Shown here: positions 62,577-64,000 of the stretch, piece after piece
How positions within the stretch are numbered: position 1 is the first letter of the stretch
How the letters are laid out: each line of letters begins with the position of its first letter
NCBI GenBank assembly: GCA_946894095.1
Contig: OX335651.1
Coordinates: 8,330,501 to 8,394,500, forward strand
Source: Incurvaria masculella
Taxonomy: Eukaryota; Arthropoda; Insecta; Lepidoptera; Incurvariidae
Reading direction: 5' to 3'
Length of the DNA stretch: 64,000 bases
Program-made: the position numbers and the translations under genes
The notes under the pieces: generated by a model
Databases searched by the model: none
Told to the model about the DNA's origin: nothing
What the model saw: the letters and a program-made list of their open reading frames with translations, nothing else

Positions 62577-63759
62577 GGTGAAAATTGCCCGAAGAACAAT
62601 TGTTCTCAGCCGTAACTCTTGCGTTCGCACCCTTTGTCCTCCCCCACTGCTTTCCCTTGCGCGGGCTTCTTACGACTCGCCTTTGTGTGTTTGCGTGCTA
62701 CGGTAGGGTTTTATGACTTCTCCCAATTTCAGATTCCGTAGAAAGAGGCGACAATGGATATTCGGTAGATAGCCTTTTTTACGTTTCTTTCAGTCCTTCG
62801 CTCAATGGGGGAAGTATTAAATACAAAACATGTTTTCCTTTCAAGGAAGTCAATTTAAATGCTATTATTTTCACTTCTCATTGAATCAAGTTAGATTTTT
62901 AAATGTATTAATCCGAGTTTTTCTGCGAGGATTTTTTTGCAGTATTAGGTACGTGTGGGGGTTTTGAAAAAATCGACGACGACCCCGACGTATCAAAAAA
63001 AAAATCTTGGATGTATTATTTGAAAGACTCTATCAATTTCTATATTGGATACCGCCACATCAGGAATGATTGGCACCTGTCAAAGTTAAATAAAATTTTC
63101 ATTTGGTTAAGTTTAACTTTGTTTGCAAAGTTAATATAAGTTAAGAGGCACCGCTGTTATCGAGTTATTGAGTTGTAACTTTTTTCCAACCATTCCATAG
63201 ATCATGGAACATTATTCTTGGTCTTGGTAATTGTTTAGTGGCACACATTCATAACGAAAAATGAAAATAATTAATTTTTAAATTAAGCGTATCCCAAAAA
63301 GATTAAAAATCAATTCCATGTCATGAAGACATACATGAAATCGATGTCAAGGAAAAAATACAAAATTCAATTAAATTTAAAAAAGCTCTTTTCTGGAAAC
63401 GTAGTCAGTCATTATATTATATGTTATCAAGAAAATAACAAATTTGTCAATTATGTCGTCATTATACTCGACAGAGTTCCACAAAACTGTTCCGTTTAAA
63501 TTCTTTAATTTCAGAGAGTTACTTAATTATGTCATTCCTCACGGTCTAAGGCACTTATGTTAAAAATATATTAAAAAAAATTGCATCGTTGACAATTTCT
63601 TTTGTTTAGTGTACTACCTAAATATCTTAATTTGCTACGAAAATTATCATAAATAAAACGATTACATTGAGAAAAATTAATAACTAATAAACTTCGAATC
63701 TCTTAACCTAGTTTAAGAAGCAATCTGCGGGCATCCAAACCGAGTAAAGGCAATAACGG
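62577..63759. other. Non-coding, nothing recognised
   Basis: 62600-62780 is of balanced composition. The rest is AT-rich. No frame, tRNA box or inverted end is convincing. Confidence 0.45.
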
Positions 63760-63972
63760 AACCCTAAAAAAATCAATCTCGACAGAGTTTTCCTCTGGGC
63801 GCGCTCGCGGTCGACGAAAAATAATACAGTTGAAAAATTACCTTTTGAGCTTAACTCCAGCACAAAGGAGTTCGGACAAGGATTGTGGATGGAGGCGGAA
63901 GAATTTCATATTGACGCGGCTACCAACACAAAGAGTGAAGACTGGGTGGAGGAAAGACCAGAGAAATATTTG
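63760..63972 (+). other. Possible coding exon at the right edge
   Basis: A frame is open from about 63760 to a TAA at 63974 (LPFELNSSTKEFGQGLWMEA). A TTT|GTAAGT donor at 63972 would splice before that stop. A second frame is also open over most of it. There is no known domain. This could be an exon of a gene to the right or chance. Confidence 0.2.
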
Positions 63973-64000
63973 TAAGTAGGTAGGTAATGGACGTTAAAGC

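Noticed and set aside
63760..63972. Firm call of a host exon at the right edge
   Set aside because: Two frames are open, homology is not recognised and the gene would lie outside the window; kept only as a low-confidence entry.

Overview
This is a gene-poor, AT-rich stretch of an insect nuclear genome. I read it as a moth or butterfly (Lepidoptera): it has one spliced host gene, many tRNA-derived SINE copies, a BEL/Pao and a Ty3/gypsy LTR retrotransposon, small foldback elements, LINE 3' debris and microsatellite tails. No prokaryotic signals are present. The species cannot be named from the sequence. All exon and element boundaries were placed by eye.

Layout. 1-2583 (minus strand) is the 5' part of a Ty3/gypsy element: one LTR, a tRNA-Leu-type primer site, gag, a GGGAAAC frameshift heptamer and the start of pol, which runs off the left edge. 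2.6-8.3 kb is repeats: a diverged 138-bp tandem repeat, a TTAA-flanked element sitting inside an older repeat, and three SINE-1 copies. 8.4-17.24 kb looks like one composite insertion inside a SINE-2 copy, bracketed by TGATTGCT. It has a 129-bp/387-bp satellite on the left, a 107-bp satellite in the opposite sense on the right, and a small three-exon transcription-unit-like structure between them. 17.3-24.5 kb holds more SINE-1, a GC-rich block and a palindromic foldback. 24.5-27.4 kb carries an intact 947-aa reverse transcriptase ORF (minus) with an N-terminal zinc finger, a YLDD active site and a C-terminal CCHC plus PD-(D/E)XK-like region. 27.7-38.8 kb is repeat debris plus two TIR elements.

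39.1-47.7 kb (minus) is the one clear host gene: four coding exons joining in frame to 1374 codons, giving signal peptide, about 42 leucine-rich repeats, LRR C-terminal cap, fibronectin III domain, one transmembrane helix and a short cytoplasmic tail. It resembles the artichoke/chaoptin group of cell-surface LRR proteins. Its stop codon lies inside the first unit of a 67-bp minisatellite.

49325-58064 (plus) is a young, complete-length BEL/Pao element: near-identical 1.36-kb LTRs, 5-bp GTACC target duplication, tRNA-Tyr-type primer site, gag, pol and polypurine tract. An in-frame TAA separates gag from pol, and a 54-codon insert interrupts RNase H. 58-64 kb is AT-rich with repeat fragments, a 97-bp tandem array and a doubtful exon at the right edge.

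SINE-1 names the family whose tail contains CATGGCACCTAATTCC. SINE-2 has A-box TGGCAAAWTTG and B-box GGTTCGA. Rep-3 carries GCGCGAACTTGCTCTG. Rep-4 carries GTTGCTCCAGGACAGCC. These names are mine.
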